Positions 1 to 7,561 of a DNA stretch of 64,000 nt are shown one piece after another; the first letter of the stretch is position 1, and every line of letters begins with the position of its first letter. A program made the position numbers and the translations under genes. Origin of the DNA: Enterococcus silesiacus (GTDB lineage Bacteria; Bacillota; Bacilli; Lactobacillales; Enterococcaceae); NCBI GenBank assembly GCA_001465115.1, contig CP013614.1, forward strand, positions 1 through 64,000, given 5' to 3'. The notes below the pieces were generated by a model. It did no database searches. It was not told where the DNA came from and saw only the letters and a list, made by a program, of their open reading frames with translations.

Positions 1-12
1 ACAAAAATAGAA

Positions 13-46
13 AGAACAGTTTAAGGTGTAACTGCTAAACTGTTCT
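13..46. repeat. Inverted repeat, 11-bp perfect arms
   Basis: Arms at 13-23 and 36-46 are exact reverse complements around a 12-nt loop. No T-run follows directly, so it is not a clear terminator by itself. Its right arm overlaps a NagR-like operator candidate at 39-54. It probably belongs to the 3' region of a gene outside the window. Confidence 0.5.
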
Positions 47-54
47 AGACCAAT
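39..54. promoter_or_regulatory. Candidate NagR/DasR-type (dre) operator, site 1
   Basis: The 16-mer ACTGTTCTAGACCAAT agrees by eye at 14 of 16 positions with the palindrome ATTGGTCTAGACCAAT, the type bound by GntR-family amino-sugar regulators. It lies about 210 bp upstream of the glmS promoter and so is less likely to act directly than the two nearer half-matching sites. Confidence 0.35.
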
Positions 55-58
55 TAGG

Positions 59-102
59 GCTAACTACGCATTAAGTAGAGGTAGCTTTTTTTTGTTTTTT
101 TA
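59..102 (+). terminator. Rho-independent terminator of an upstream gene outside the window
   Basis: The stem GCTA-CTAC / GTAG-TAGC, with small internal mismatches, is followed by a long T-rich tract from 86. It likely ends transcription entering from left of the window. Confidence 0.65.
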
Positions 103-120
103 AGGGTTTAGTTTTCGTAT

Positions 121-214
121 AAGAAGTGTTTATTTCCGAAGGAGTTGCTTCTGCTTCCACCGTTTATTCGGATTCCTTGAGACTGGGATATAACTCGTAG
201 AGTTGTATCCTATT
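121..214 (+). repeat. Dispersed intergenic repeat, copy A (internally deleted)
   Basis: This segment matches the reverse complement of 55002-55172 almost base for base through the 'gaaggagttgcttctgc' and 'tattcggattccttgag' blocks. It ends in the same imperfect hairpin (gggatataactc / gagttgtatcc) followed by T's. Compared with the 55-kb copy it lacks an internal block of about 60 bp. A shorter third copy lies at 12176-12224. The hairpin end probably acts as a terminator. Confidence 0.7.
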
Positions 215-227
215 TTTTTAACTCTTA

Positions 228-243
228 TTAAGACTAGACCAAT
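228..243. promoter_or_regulatory. Candidate NagR-type half-site, site 2
   Basis: The right half TAGACCAAT (235-243) is identical to sites 1 and 3; the left half is degenerate. It ends 20 bp before the glmS -35 element, a position suited to a regulator acting on this promoter. Confidence 0.4.
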
Positions 244-263
244 TATTGTTTTTTATAAAAGTA

Positions 264-294
264 TTGACAGTTATATTTAGTTTGATGTATTATT
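264..294 (+). promoter_or_regulatory. glmS promoter (sigma-A type)
   Basis: TTGACA at 264-269 is a perfect -35. A TATTAT -10 candidate lies at 289-294, 19 bp downstream; a poorer hexamer starts at 287. The predicted start near 300 puts the glmS ribozyme about 50 nt into the transcript. Confidence 0.6.
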
Positions 295-326
295 AATGCA
301 GTTTCTATTTGATGAAAAAGAAAGGA

Positions 327-342
327 GTTCAGTTAGACCAAT
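327..342. promoter_or_regulatory. Candidate NagR-type half-site, site 3
   Basis: TAGACCAAT at 334-342 repeats the half-site seen at 46 and 235. It lies between the predicted transcription start and the ribozyme cleavage site, a classic roadblock or repressor position. Confidence 0.4.
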
Positions 343-345
343 AAT

Positions 346-505
346 GGAATAGCGCCAGGCCTGAGTATTCAGGTGACGAGGAAAGAGCCTATCGAAAGAT
401 TCGGCGGATAGCTCTAGGGGCTGCACTCTATAAGCTGGAAAGAAAAAATAATTGCGAAATTATAACAAAAAGCCAGCTACGCAGGATAGAAACTTATGAC
501 GAAAA
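346..505 (+). promoter_or_regulatory. glmS ribozyme/riboswitch (glucosamine-6-phosphate)
   Basis: The 5' UTR of glmS carries the family's hallmark blocks in order: the cleavage-site context AATAGCGCC (self-cleavage expected just before the GCGCC at about 350/351), TGACGAGG (373-380), ATCGAAAGATTCGGCGG and a GGGGCTGC strand. The 3' boundary is approximate. The family cleaves its own message when glucosamine-6-phosphate binds, exposing glmS mRNA to decay. Position, orientation and downstream gene all agree. Confidence 0.95.
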
Positions 506-642
506 ATTAAGAAAATTAAATAGGTAGACGTCAAATAATATGCAGTTATTTTAACAGGAAATGACTAACTATTTTGAATTCAACCATTTCAATTTTTTTA
601 ATCAATGAACGAAGACAATTTAGAAAGTAGGAAATCAATCGT

Positions 643-2454
643 ATGTGTGGAATTGTAGGAATAATTGGAAAAGAAAATGCAACGGACATTTTAGTACAAG
701 GCTTGGAAAAATTAGAATATAGAGGATATGATTCAGCTGGAATCTTTGTGACAGGAAAAAACAAGCAAGATTATCTAGTGAAATCTATTGGACGAATCAG
801 TAATCTTCAGACAAAGATCAGCCCAGAAATTCAAGGAACTGTGGGGATCGGTCACACGCGTTGGGCAACTCACGGAAAACCAAGTGAAAGAAATGCGCAT
901 CCTCATACATCAAATAATCATCAATTCATTTTAGTCCACAATGGTGTAATCGAAAATTTTGAAGAGATAAAACAGGAATTTCTTCAAAATCAACGCTTTG
1001 GCGGTGAAACTGATACGGAGATCGCAGTCTATTTGATCGAGTATTTTTCAAAATTGGGCATGACGACAAAAGAGGCCTTCAAAAAAGCTTTAACTGTGAT
1101 TAAAGGTTCGTATGCATTTGCTTTGATCGATAAAAATGATCCCGAGACGATTTATGTGGCGAAAAACAAAAGCCCTTTGTTGATCGGTCTTGGAGATGAT
1201 TTCAATGTGATTTGTAGTGATGCGATGGCGATGCTGACTGAGACAAATCATTTTGTAGAAATTGCAGATGGTGAGATGGTCATCGTTAAAGCTGACAAGA
1301 TTGAAATTGAAGATGAAAAAGGCAATATGGTCTATCGTGAGTCGTATGAGGCACAGTTAGATTTAAGCGATATTGAAAAAGGCACCTATCCATATTATAT
1401 GTTAAAAGAAATTGATGATCAGCCTGCTGTTATGCGCAGAGTTATTCAGGAATATACAGATTCAATGGGCAAAGCAATAATCGATCCTGAAATCATTGAA
1501 AAAATGACAGCGAGTGATCGTATTTATATTGTGGCTTGCGGAACTAGCTATAATGCTGGCTGGGTTGGCAAAGCGATCTTAGAGAAGATGACCGATATTC
1601 CAGTTGAGGTTCATCTGTCTAGTGAGTTTGGCTATAATATGCCGCTATTATCAGAAAAACCATTTTTCATTTTCTTGAGTCAAAGTGGTGAAACTGCAGA
1701 CAGCCGTCAGGTCCTAGTACGGACGAATGAACTTGATTTTCCTTCATTGACACTGACCAATATGGCCGGCTCCACTTTATCTAGAGAAGCAGATTACACG
1801 TTACTACTTCATGCGGGTCCAGAAATCGCGGTAGCCTCTACAAAAGCATACACAGCACAAATTGCGGTTTTAGCAGTTCTTGCTAAAGCAGTGGGTGATC
1901 ACAAAGGACTGGAGGCATCAAAAGAGTTTGATATTGCTCATGAATTAAGTGTGATTGCAGCTGTCATGGAAACAATCATCGATGAGAAAATGGCCATCAG
2001 CCAATTAGTAGAAGAGTATTTATCAGAGACGAGAAATGCTTTTTATATAGGTCGAGGTGTGGATTATTTTGTTTCGATGGAGGCATCACTGAAGTTAAAA
2101 GAGATTTCGTATATTCAAGCAGAAGGCTTTGCAGCCGGAGAACTTAAGCATGGAACAATCGCATTGATTGAAGAAGGCACACCTGTTTTCGGTGTCATCA
2201 CAGATAAAAAAACGGCAGCGCATACTCGTGGAAATCTGAAAGAAGTTGAAAGCCGCGGCGCCCATAATATCGTGATTGCCTTAGCATCGTTAGCTAAAGA
2301 AACGGATCAATTGATTATACCAGATGTGCATCCATTGCTAACGCCTTTAGTGAGTATTATTCCAACACAATTGATTGCTTATTTTGCAACCTTGCAAAGA
2401 GGTTATGATGTGGACAAACCACGGAATTTAGCTAAAAGCGTCACTGTAGAATAA
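643..2454 (+). CDS. glmS: Glutamine-fructose-6-phosphate aminotransferase (isomerizing)
   Basis: This enzyme makes glucosamine-6-phosphate from fructose-6-phosphate and glutamine, the first committed step to UDP-GlcNAc and the cell wall. The 603 residues match the family length. The protein starts MCGIVGIIG, so Cys2 becomes the N-terminal nucleophile of the glutaminase half. Two SIS sugar-isomerase domains follow ([46 protein letters not shown]). The C-terminus LAKSVTVE is the conserved tail. The start is preceded by a modest AGAAAGTAGG site. Expression should be set by the upstream ribozyme and perhaps by NagR-like operators. It stands alone, with a strong terminator after it. Confidence 0.97.
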   Translation: MCGIVGIIGKENATDILVQGLEKLEYRGYDSAGIFVTGKNKQDYLVKSIGRISNLQTKISPEIQGTVGIGHTRWATHGKPSERNAHPHTSNNHQFILVHNGVIENFEEIKQEFLQNQRFGGETDTEIAVYLIEYFSKLGMTTKEAFKKALTVIKGSYAFALIDKNDPETIYVAKNKSPLLIGLGDDFNVICSDAMAMLTETNHFVEIADGEMVIVKADKIEIEDEKGNMVYRESYEAQLDLSDIEKGTYPYYMLKEIDDQPAVMRRVIQEYTDSMGKAIIDPEIIEKMTASDRIYIVACGTSYNAGWVGKAILEKMTDIPVEVHLSSEFGYNMPLLSEKPFFIFLSQSGETADSRQVLVRTNELDFPSLTLTNMAGSTLSREADYTLLLHAGPEIAVASTKAYTAQIAVLAVLAKAVGDHKGLEASKEFDIAHELSVIAAVMETIIDEKMAISQLVEEYLSETRNAFYIGRGVDYFVSMEASLKLKEISYIQAEGFAAGELKHGTIALIEEGTPVFGVITDKKTAAHTRGNLKEVESRGAHNIVIALASLAKETDQLIIPDVHPLLTPLVSIIPTQLIAYFATLQRGYDVDKPRNLAKSVTVE

Positions 2455-2502
2455 AATAAAGGAATACGTTTGGGACAACAGGCCTAACTTTGAAAAATAA
2501 AA

Positions 2503-2547
2503 AAGCTTCACAAAATTTGTTTTTTAAATTTGTGTGAAGCTTTTTTT
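2503..2547. terminator. Bidirectional terminator between glmS and the sensor kinase gene
   Basis: AAGCTTCACA pairs with TGTGTGAAGCTT with an AT-rich loop. A T-run follows on the plus strand and an A-run precedes, so it can end glmS and the convergent kinase operon. Confidence 0.85.
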
Positions 2548-2667
2548 ATTTTTATATTTTTCAATTCTTAGTAGACGAGACACTTTGCATCTTTCATTCG
2601 TGCATCGCTTTGCTCTTTGGACTAGGTCGGTACCTTTTATCGTCAAGACATCCTAAGCGATTGTTTG

Positions 2668-4170
2668 CTATTTCAGTGGTATTTTAACATAGAAAGTTGT
2701 TCCAGCTGTTTTGTCACTGCTGACGGTTAAAGAAAAATGATGACGCTCAGCGATTTCTTTAGCAATTGCTAAACCAAGTCCTGTACCATCTACTTGTTCT
2801 TTTGCATGAGCCTGATGAAAGCGTTGGAAGATTTGCTTTTGCTCATCTGCGGAGATATAAGAGCCAACATTATGGATACTGATATTCATAGTATCTGCTG
2901 TTATTTTTGCTCGAATAGTGATTGTTGCTTGAGATGAAGAAAATTTGATTGCATTTTCAAGCAGAATAACAAAAAGCTGACGAATTCTACCATAATCCCC
3001 ATTAATGGTAACAGGCTGCTTCACTGAATTTTCTAATTGCAAATGCTGTTCTTTTTCTGATGATTTCAAGCGAAGACTTCTTATACTATCAGATAAAATA
3101 TCCATGATTGCTACAGGTTCCATCATAATGATAAACTCGGGATTTTCTAGTCTAGACAACTCCAGTAGATCGTTGATCAAGCGTTCTAAAACAATTGATT
3201 CTGCTAACAGCTGTTGATGATATTGTTCGATTTTTTCCGGCTGATCGATCAAACCGTCATTTAAAGATTCAAGCGAACCGCGAATAACGGTTACAGGTGT
3301 TCGTAATTCATGAGAAATCGTGGATAAGAAATTCTTTTGAGCCTGTTCACGATTTTCCCGTTGGAATTTAGCTTCAGCCAGTCGATTTTTTAAAACAGTC
3401 AGTTTTTCTCCAAGTTGTCCCATCTCATCATTTGTCTCAATAGATAATGTTTCATCATAGTTTTCTACAACAAGCTCTTGTGTAAAGGTACTCATTTTAT
3501 TGATAGGAGCGATGAATTTCTTGGATAGTAAAATAGATAGAAAAAGCCCAATGATCCATGCAATCAAAATACTAATAAAGAGTAGCAAATAACCTTGATT
3601 TTCTTCCTTATGCACACTAGATACAGCTGAATGAAGCAAGACAACGGCCAAAACTTCACCACTATCGTTTTTAATGGGTGTTCCTACTGTAACTGTCGGT
3701 TCTCCAATAAAATTACTAAAAGCGTTACTAGTAGTTGTTTTACCAGCATAGACTTTTTTAATAACTTCTCTGGCATTTGTCGGTAGCTCATTGTATTCTT
3801 TACTATGCATGCCGTGGCCGACCGTGATTGTATCAGCATTTTCATCAACGATCCAAATGTCATCCATTGCTAACTGGTCCATAAAATTGAGAAAAGAAGA
3901 ATAGCCCATGCCCATCTTCATTGAAGAGCCAGAACTCATCATCCCATGCCGGGAAGAACTGCTGCTCTTATTTTCAGATGCTTCTGTCTCAGTGAAATAC
4001 TCAGTGAGCGTCTCCGCAATAACGGTTGCACGTCGACTCATTTCTTCGGTGTGGATAGTGACAGTTTGTTTAGAAAATAGTAATCCAAAAGCGATACCGA
4101 TTACAAGTGAGAAAAGTAATAACGTAAGTGAAAAGTACAGTATAAGTTTTCTAGTCAATTTATTTTTCAT
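2668..4170 (-). CDS. Membrane sensor histidine kinase with Met-rich extracellular loop
   Basis: The protein has 500 residues when started at the ATG at 4170, which overlaps the regulator gene by 11 bp; a longer open frame adds 23 residues without a good site. Order: an N-terminal membrane helix, an extracellular sensor of about 150 residues, a second helix (LLFISILIAWIIGLFLSILL), a HAMP linker, HisKA with phospho-acceptor His287 in SHELRTPV, and HATPase with the G box DGTGLGLAIAKE. The sensor opens with an unusual Ser/Met/Gly tract (HGMMSSGSSMKMGMG), of the kind that can bind copper(I) or other soft metals. It partners the regulator at 4160-4858. The stimulus is unknown; metal sensing is an inference. 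Confidence 0.93.
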   Translation of the reverse strand: MKNKLTRKLILYFSLTLLLFSLVIGIAFGLLFSKQTVTIHTEEMSRRATVIAETLTEYFTETEASENKSSSSSRHGMMSSGSSMKMGMGYSSFLNFMDQLAMDDIWIVDENADTITVGHGMHSKEYNELPTNAREVIKKVYAGKTTTSNAFSNFIGEPTVTVGTPIKNDSGEVLAVVLLHSAVSSVHKEENQGYLLLFISILIAWIIGLFLSILLSKKFIAPINKMSTFTQELVVENYDETLSIETNDEMGQLGEKLTVLKNRLAEAKFQRENREQAQKNFLSTISHELRTPVTVIRGSLESLNDGLIDQPEKIEQYHQQLLAESIVLERLINDLLELSRLENPEFIIMMEPVAIMDILSDSIRSLRLKSSEKEQHLQLENSVKQPVTINGDYGRIRQLFVILLENAIKFSSSQATITIRAKITADTMNISIHNVGSYISADEQKQIFQRFHQAHAKEQVDGTGLGLAIAKEIAERHHFSLTVSSDKTAGTTFYVKIPLK

Positions 4171-4858
4171 TGTTACCCTCGAATTTATAGCCTTGTCCCC
4201 AGACAGTAGCAATTTCCCAGTTTGGATGACTGACTTCATCTAATTTTGCCCGCAGCCGTTTGATATGAGTATCAACTGTTCTAGCATCGCCATAATAATC
4301 GATGCCCCATAAACTATCCAGCAAGTTATCTCTAGAAAAGACTTTTTCCCGATTGGATAAAAGCAGCCATAAAATTTCCAGCTCTCGTTTCGTTAACAAA
4401 ATTTCTTGTTGTAAGATCGTTACTTTCTTTTCTTCTAAATAGACGATCAAATTATCATAAGTCAGCTGTTTCATTGTATGTTGGTTTTCTTCAGTTCGTT
4501 CGATACGTCGCGAAATAGCCCGTATGCGAGCCATGACTTCGCTTGGAGAGAATGGTTTAACAATATAATCATCTGCACCGATATCTAAACCCATGATCCG
4601 ATGATAATCTTCTCCTTTAGCGGTGATCATGATGATCGGCACGTTTGATGTTTCCCGTATCGTTTTGCAAACGTCGAATCCATCAAGTTTTGGCAGCATA
4701 ACATCTAATAAAATAAGCTCAATCGAATGGCTAAAAAAAGCCTCTAAGGCTGCCTGTCCATCAGAAGCGATGATCGGGTTAAAACCTTCTTTTATGACAT
4801 ATTCTTTCAAAACCTCTGTAATCTGTAAATGATCATCAACAATCAAAATATTTTTCAT
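4160..4858 (-). CDS. OmpR/PhoB-family response regulator
   Basis: The 232 residues comprise a receiver domain with acidic pocket D8-D9, phospho-acceptor Asp52 (ILLDVMLPK) and the conserved Lys in DDYIVKPF, then a winged-helix DNA-binding domain (LLLSNREKVFSRDNLLDSLWG, DTHIKRLRAKL). It is the first gene of a two-gene minus-strand operon and overlaps the kinase start by 11 bp, the usual sign of coupled translation. It is divergent from the small secreted protein at 4982, making that gene a natural target. Confidence 0.95.
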   Translation of the reverse strand: MKNILIVDDHLQITEVLKEYVIKEGFNPIIASDGQAALEAFFSHSIELILLDVMLPKLDGFDVCKTIRETSNVPIIMITAKGEDYHRIMGLDIGADDYIVKPFSPSEVMARIRAISRRIERTEENQHTMKQLTYDNLIVYLEEKKVTILQQEILLTKRELEILWLLLSNREKVFSRDNLLDSLWGIDYYGDARTVDTHIKRLRAKLDEVSHPNWEIATVWGQGYKFEGNNEK

Positions 4859-4981
4859 GAAATTATCCTCCTAGTTACTTCTTTCATTATAGTCAAAAAT
4901 AGTGCGTTTAGGAAATTTATTTTCGACACATATTTGTCACAATTGTTTATTAAACTAAAGAAAAGTTAGGAGGAAGTAAGA

Positions 4982-5320
4982 ATGAAAAAGAAAGTAATCA
5001 GCGGGTTATTTGTAGTATTATTTATAGGAAGCATTGGCTTTTTCACGGTAAGTGAAGCTGTTGGAAATCAGCAAAACGATCGGATGAATACTTTTGAAAT
5101 GGGTCGAAGATATAGCCACCATCGAGGAGCTATGAATGAAGAACGAAACGAAACAGGGCAAAATGAGGATGAAGTGGAGCAGTCGCAGGAAGATACTGAG
5201 GTTCAAAAAAAATGGCGAGAATCAAATGATCATCCCTCTACTAGAAGAGAAAATAGTAGCCGGAATCATATGAATGACAGCCGAAGACATAATAGTAGAA
5301 TGAATAATTCTTGCTGGTAA
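4982..5320 (+). CDS. Small secreted His/Met/Arg-rich protein, divergent from the two-component system
   Basis: The 112 residues begin with a clear signal peptide (MKKKVISGLFVVLFIGSIGF, likely cut near SEA-VG). The mature part is highly charged and low-complexity, rich in His, Arg, Asn, Glu and Met, and ends in NNSCW. The site AGGAGGAAGTAAG gives a confident start. No known domain is recognised. Its promoter region is shared with the divergent regulator. Combined with the Met-rich sensor next door, a metal-binding or envelope-stress effector role is plausible but unproven. The base composition and frame are consistent with a real gene. Confidence 0.75.
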   Translation: MKKKVISGLFVVLFIGSIGFFTVSEAVGNQQNDRMNTFEMGRRYSHHRGAMNEERNETGQNEDEVEQSQEDTEVQKKWRESNDHPSTRRENSSRNHMNDSRRHNSRMNNSCW

Positions 5321-5508
5321 TCTAAAAAAAGCAAAAAAATATTCCCCCATCAGGAAGATGGAGGGAACACAAATCAAATTACACACAACCATAAAATAGC
5401 ATACTTTCTCATAATTCTCAACAATTTCGATTTCCAGTTAAATAAATGATAATTTATAAAAGAGAGAGCTGTTTCGTTAATAGATCATTTTTCAGTTTAG
5501 AAACAAAC

Positions 5509-5548
5509 AAGCTGAGGTAGCCGAACTGTAGTCGGTTTACCTCAGCTT
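5509..5548. terminator. Bidirectional terminator after the NlpC/P60 gene
   Basis: AAGCTGAGGTA pairs with TACCTCAGCTT, extended inward by CCGA/TCGG. On the minus strand, where the hydrolase gene ends at 5567, the hairpin is followed by TTGTTTGTTTC. Confidence 0.75.
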
Positions 5549-5566
5549 ATTTATTTAGGAGTGCTT

Positions 5567-6460
5567 TTATAATACTCTTACAGCAAAATCAGGTGTATAA
5601 GAAGCAACCGTCGCAACTTGGACGACATCACCAGGAACAGGAGCATGAATATAAGTGCCGTCGCCAAGTGAGATTCCTACGTGGTGTGTACTACCATGAC
5701 TCCCCCAAAAAACTAAATCACCAGCTTGAGCTTCAGAAACTGAGATAGTTGCTCCAGCACTTTCCTGATCTACAGTTGTTCGACCGATAGAACGTCCAGC
5801 AGCAGTGAAGGCAACTTGAACTAAACCAGAACAATCAAAGGTATCAGGACCAGCAGCACCATAAACATATGGCTTGCCTAAGTGCGTTTTGGCAGCTGCT
5901 ACAATGGTAGAGCTAGTATCCATTTTTTTTGTTTGTTCCTCTTGTTGTTTTTTTACTAAGGTTATTTTTTCAGATAATTGCGTTTCTTGTTTTGCAACCT
6001 CTGACTGTTGTTTTACAAGGGACTGATTATCTTCTTTCAATCGATCTTGTTTTTGTCTCAATTCCGTCAATTGTTCTTTTTTCTCAACGATTGGATCAGC
6101 TTTGAGAGTGACAGTTGAGCTATCTGGGATCATGGATATGGTTTGATCTTCCTTTGAGCTTGCTGAGTTAGAAATAGATCCAGCTGTTTTTATTTTTTCT
6201 AGCTGATCAAGATCGAGCTGGATTATTTTAATCCGTTTTTCAATAGTAGAAACTTGAGTATCATTCGTCTTTTTTTTGTTAGAAAAATGTTGCTTTGTTT
6301 CTTTAAGCTGTGATAGTTGTTGTGAAGACTTTGCGATGATATTCTCTTGAGTGTTAGAGGTTTCTACGGGCGCGGCAAAAACTTGATTGCTTAGTAATAA
6401 GCCAGCTGAAATCGCTAAACAACTCAGAAATAAATTCGTGATAATCATATTTTTTTTCAA
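5567..6460 (-). CDS. Secreted NlpC/P60 peptidoglycan endopeptidase
   Basis: The protein (297 residues) likely cuts peptide stems of peptidoglycan outside the cell. It has a signal peptide ending ...NQVFA-APVE and a long coiled-coil stretch (about 35-175) rich in Lys/Gln/Glu, typical of PcsB/P60-like regulators of hydrolysis. The C-terminal NlpC/P60 domain carries catalytic Cys210 in FDCSGLVQ and the His motif HHVGISLGDGTYIHAP. The gene stands alone with its own terminator. The split between an inhibitory coil and the catalytic domain suggests control through a membrane partner, as known for PcsB, but none is seen here. Confidence 0.93.
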   Translation of the reverse strand: MKKNMIITNLFLSCLAISAGLLLSNQVFAAPVETSNTQENIIAKSSQQLSQLKETKQHFSNKKKTNDTQVSTIEKRIKIIQLDLDQLEKIKTAGSISNSASSKEDQTISMIPDSSTVTLKADPIVEKKEQLTELRQKQDRLKEDNQSLVKQQSEVAKQETQLSEKITLVKKQQEEQTKKMDTSSTIVAAAKTHLGKPYVYGAAGPDTFDCSGLVQVAFTAAGRSIGRTTVDQESAGATISVSEAQAGDLVFWGSHGSTHHVGISLGDGTYIHAPVPGDVVQVATVASYTPDFAVRVL

Positions 6461-6784
6461 AAAAACTCTCCTTAAATGTGTGAATTTTCCTTGTTGGTTT
6501 ATTGAATATGCTTAAAATAAAGTAATTGATTCTATTGTTTTAAGACCAGTTATCATTTAAACACAGCTCTTTCAGAAAGTATGTAAAAGGTAGGTTAAAT
6601 GTTTGTTTCAAGAGTTACAAAAAAGGTTCTTTTATTTCAAATCATCAGCTAGCTGTAATACAAGGGCAATTAGATTTCAATAACGTTTGTTTTTGAAACT
6701 TAATTGATGTTTTTAAGAGCACATAAAAAAATAGTAAAAATCAGAATCAAGCTACAATCCTTTTTTTATTCACTATCTTTTTTC
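6461..6784. other. Intergenic region, no gene recognised
   Basis: This is AT-rich spacer between divergent genes. It holds the 5' region and presumably the promoter of the NlpC/P60 gene on the minus strand. I see no further ORF with a binding site, no RNA family signature and no strong hairpin. Confidence 0.5.
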
Positions 6785-6817
6785 TTGATTATGATTTAAA
6801 ATAGTTCATACAATGAA
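6785..6817 (+). promoter_or_regulatory. tetR promoter with overlapping palindrome
   Basis: TTGATT (6785-6790), an 18-bp spacer and TACAAT (6809-6814) form a good sigma-A promoter 24 bp before the tetR start. The palindrome TTCAT-ACA-ATGAA (6805-6817) covers the -10 box and is a candidate autoregulatory operator. Confidence 0.6.
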
Positions 6818-6837
6818 TATGTGAGGAGGGCGAAACC

Positions 6838-7419
6838 ATGAAAAAGGAAAAAGTATTTGAAGTGACGCATCAATCGATCTTAGAAACAGCAAAAGAGCTT
6901 TTTTTAACAAATGGATATCGGAATACGTCCACTCGTGATATTGCAAAAGCTGCGAAGATTACACAGCCAGCATTATATTATCATTTTTCTAATAAAGAAG
7001 TTTTGTTTATCGAAATTAATAAGCAAATCGGCAGTCAGTTGAAAGAGGCAATAGAACAAATACAGCAAGAACCGGATTCGCTTGAAAACCAATTAGTCAA
7101 ATGTACCCATGCATTATTGAATGTTTACCATAGAGATATTTTTTCGTTTATTCATCAAAGCGCCGCTGAAATGGAACAAGAAAATAAGCAACAGCTGTTT
7201 TATATACTGAATGATTACTACTTGAAACCACTACAAGCTTTATTTGAATCAAATCAAAATCCCTTAGGTATTGGTGTTTCTTCACAAAGAGCAGCCCAGT
7301 TTTATCTTATGAGTTTGTCCTTATTATTTTCAACGATTCATCAACTTTCCACAGAAAAAGAGCGTTCAGAACAAATCTCGGAGCTGATGAATATGGTTTT
7401 ACATGGTGTTTTAGCTTAA
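6838..7419 (+). CDS. TetR/AcrR-family transcriptional regulator
   Basis: The 193 residues have the standard N-terminal helix-turn-helix (TSTRDIAKAAKITQPALYYHF) and a diverse C-terminal ligand-binding half without recognisable specificity. A GAGGAGGG site lies just before the start. It precedes an ABC permease/ATPase pair on the same strand. Three near-identical palindromes in the 140-bp gap between them look like operators, so it probably controls the transporter. The ligand is unknown. Confidence 0.93.
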   Translation: MKKEKVFEVTHQSILETAKELFLTNGYRNTSTRDIAKAAKITQPALYYHFSNKEVLFIEINKQIGSQLKEAIEQIQQEPDSLENQLVKCTHALLNVYHRDIFSFIHQSAAEMEQENKQQLFYILNDYYLKPLQALFESNQNPLGIGVSSQRAAQFYLMSLSLLFSTIHQLSTEKERSEQISELMNMVLHGVLA

Positions 7420-7430
7420 AGAATTAACTG

Positions 7431-7550
7431 TTTTTTATCATGTGATAAAAAAACGTTGTTTAATTCTTTTTTTTATGATACTATTTTTATCAAGTGATAA
7501 AAAGTGTGCAGATCTTTTTTTGAGCATTTTTTTATCAAACGATAAAAAAG
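7431..7550. promoter_or_regulatory. Three tandem TTTTTATCA-NN-TGATAAAAA palindromes
   Basis: Perfect palindromes lie at 7431-7452 (10-bp arms) and 7484-7503 (9-bp arms), and a one-mismatch copy at 7528-7549. Centres are 52 and 45 bp apart. All lie between tetR and the ABC permease start at 7562. The third nearly abuts the permease ribosome binding site. This arrangement fits cooperative repressor binding; the binding protein is inferred to be the adjacent TetR regulator. Confidence 0.6.
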
Positions 7551-7561
7551 AGGTGGAATCA

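Noticed and set aside
4171..4239. An N-terminal extension of the sensor kinase by 23 codons
   Set aside because: It would lie inside the regulator gene without a binding site. The ATG at 4170 gives a normal membrane-anchored start.
5321..5508. A CCCCCATC/GATGGAGGG inverted repeat near 5344 as terminator of the secreted protein gene
   Set aside because: The stem is short and is not followed by a T-run, so it was not annotated as a terminator.
7442..7561. A 40-codon upstream extension of the ABC permease
   Set aside because: The segment crosses the operator palindromes, encodes an unnatural sequence, and the strong AGAGGTGG site belongs to the ATG at 7562.
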